This document shows positions 63,391 to 64,000 of a DNA stretch of 64,000 bases, in pieces; position 1 is the first letter of the stretch, and each line of letters starts with the position of its first letter. The position numbers and the translations under genes are program-made. The stretch is from Thermophagus sp052400625. Lineage in GTDB: Bacteria > Bacteroidota > Bacteroidia > Bacteroidales > Marinilabiliaceae. The notes below the pieces were generated by a model. It searched no databases. It was not told where the DNA came from and was given only the letters and a program-made list of their open reading frames with translations. The DNA lies in the NCBI GenBank assembly GCA_052400625.1, contig JBQTGH010000010.1. The stretch is one strand, 5' to 3'.

Positions 63391-64000
63391 CTATTTAACC
63401 ATGAAATCGAAGAAAAGGTCATCCTCGATGAATCCTTTCAGGCGGTCACCGGTTTTTACGGGCCCCACGCCTGCCGGCGTACCGGTATAAATAAGGTCTC
63501 CAATCTTCAGCATGAAATATTTGGATACGTTCGCAATGATGCGATCAATGGAGAAAAGCATATCTGATGTGTTCCCTTTTTGTCGTACTTCATCATTGAC
63601 TTCAAGGTGGAAATTCAGATTGTTGAGATCGACATAACGATCTTTATGGACGAATTTGGATATTACCGCTGAATTGTCGAAGGCTTTACTTTTCTCCCAT
63701 GGAAGGCCTTTCTGCCGCAGTTTTTCCTGAAGGTCACGGGCGGTGAAGTCAATGCCCAAACCTATTTCGTCGTAATAACGATGGGCGAATTGTTCTTCAA
63801 TATTTTTTCCCAGTCGGTTGATGCGAACCACTATTTCCACTTCGTGATGAAAAGCCTTGGCAAAATCGGGAATGAAAAAGGGATCGTTATTGCGCAACAA
63901 CGCCGAATCGGGCTTTAAAAAAACTACCGGCTCCGCAGGAACAGGATTGCTGAGTTCCCGCGCATGGTCGGCATAGTTTCGTCCTATACAAAGTATCTTC
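63391..64000 (-). CDS. Fumarylacetoacetate hydrolase-family protein, 5' end just outside window
   Basis: The frame continues to the right edge: it reads KILCIGRNYADHARELSNPV just inside the edge, with the G of the likely ATG as base 64000. So only two bases are missing and the protein has about 203 residues. FAH-fold motifs: VVFLKPDSALLRNND, EVEIVVRINRLGKNI, LGIDFTARDLQEKLRQKG and GDLIYTGTPAGVGPVKTGDRL. These cleave acylpyruvates or related beta-diketo acids with Mg2+. The TTG at 63900 is internal and not a start. Confidence 0.92.
   Translation of the reverse strand, partial: KILCIGRNYADHARELSNPVPAEPVVFLKPDSALLRNNDPFFIPDFAKAFHHEVEIVVRINRLGKNIEEQFAHRYYDEIGLGIDFTARDLQEKLRQKGLPWEKSKAFDNSAVISKFVHKDRYVDLNNLNFHLEVNDEVRQKGNTSDMLFSIDRIIANVSKYFMLKIGDLIYTGTPAGVGPVKTGDRLKGFIEDDLFFDFMVK

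Overview
The window looks like chromosomal DNA of a Bacteroidota species, most like the Marinilabiliales/Marinilabiliaceae (class inferred). The grounds are a SusC/SusD pair, a hybrid two-component (HTCS) regulator, TonB receptors with carboxypeptidase-D-like N-termini, promoters of the TTTG/TAnnTTTG type, and small families confined to this phylum (DUF4625, HYC_CC_PP, DUF6261).

Layout. 1-2615: the end of an integrative element, with an RteC-like gene cut by the window edge and a tyrosine recombinase beside tRNA-Arg(TCT). 3049-6507: housekeeping genes asnB and serB. 6695-10865: a probable zinc or other metal uptake operon (His-rich membrane protein, TonB receptor, two DUF4625 lipoproteins) behind a promoter covered by two identical 17-bp palindromes. 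11050-11484: a VOC protein. 12328-34640: a pectin utilisation locus with SusC, SusD, a beta-helix surface lipoprotein, two PL1 pectate lyases, GH105, CE8 pectin methylesterase, GH43, CE12 acetylesterase, GH28 and an HTCS sensor/regulator. 34755-43568: a copper/silver-type RND efflux operon on the minus strand (HYC_CC_PP protein, CusA, a four-helix-bundle interloper, TolC, CusB with a CPMH domain, periplasmic HMA protein). 43886-45577: three copies of a REP-associated tyrosine transposase in different states of decay, followed by a 41-bp tandem repeat array and a DUF6261 gene. 47283-49928: a CPA2 antiporter and a porin. 50158-53421: an arsenic-type operon (ArsR, ArsE/F/G-like, ArsP-type permease). 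53755-54189: an SRPBCC protein. 55304-62840: an exported superoxide dismutase and a second, divalent-cation-type RND efflux operon, flanked by about 500-bp inverted repeats. 63391-64000: a fumarylacetoacetate hydrolase-family gene missing only its first two bases.

The most unusual content is between genes. (1) A family of about 70-bp elements occurs five times, always on the strand of the adjacent gene. Four of the five sit directly before a gene; the fifth is a tandem second copy further upstream. Each has arms that fold with a conserved tandem GA/GA internal loop, and some carry promoter-like sequence in the centre. (2) Degenerate repeated words (AGAAGCCAGAAG-type, GATATAAATAGAAATA-type and others) fill most operon junctions, reach into coding ends, and build the long inverted repeats around the SOD/RND cluster. 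(3) Perfect palindromes are inserted in frame in the transposase genes, with compensatory changes between copies. (4) Two self-consistent operator sets can be read directly: a Zur/Fur-like pair and three ArsR-type sites.

All calls come from reading the sequence and from family knowledge; no database search was run.
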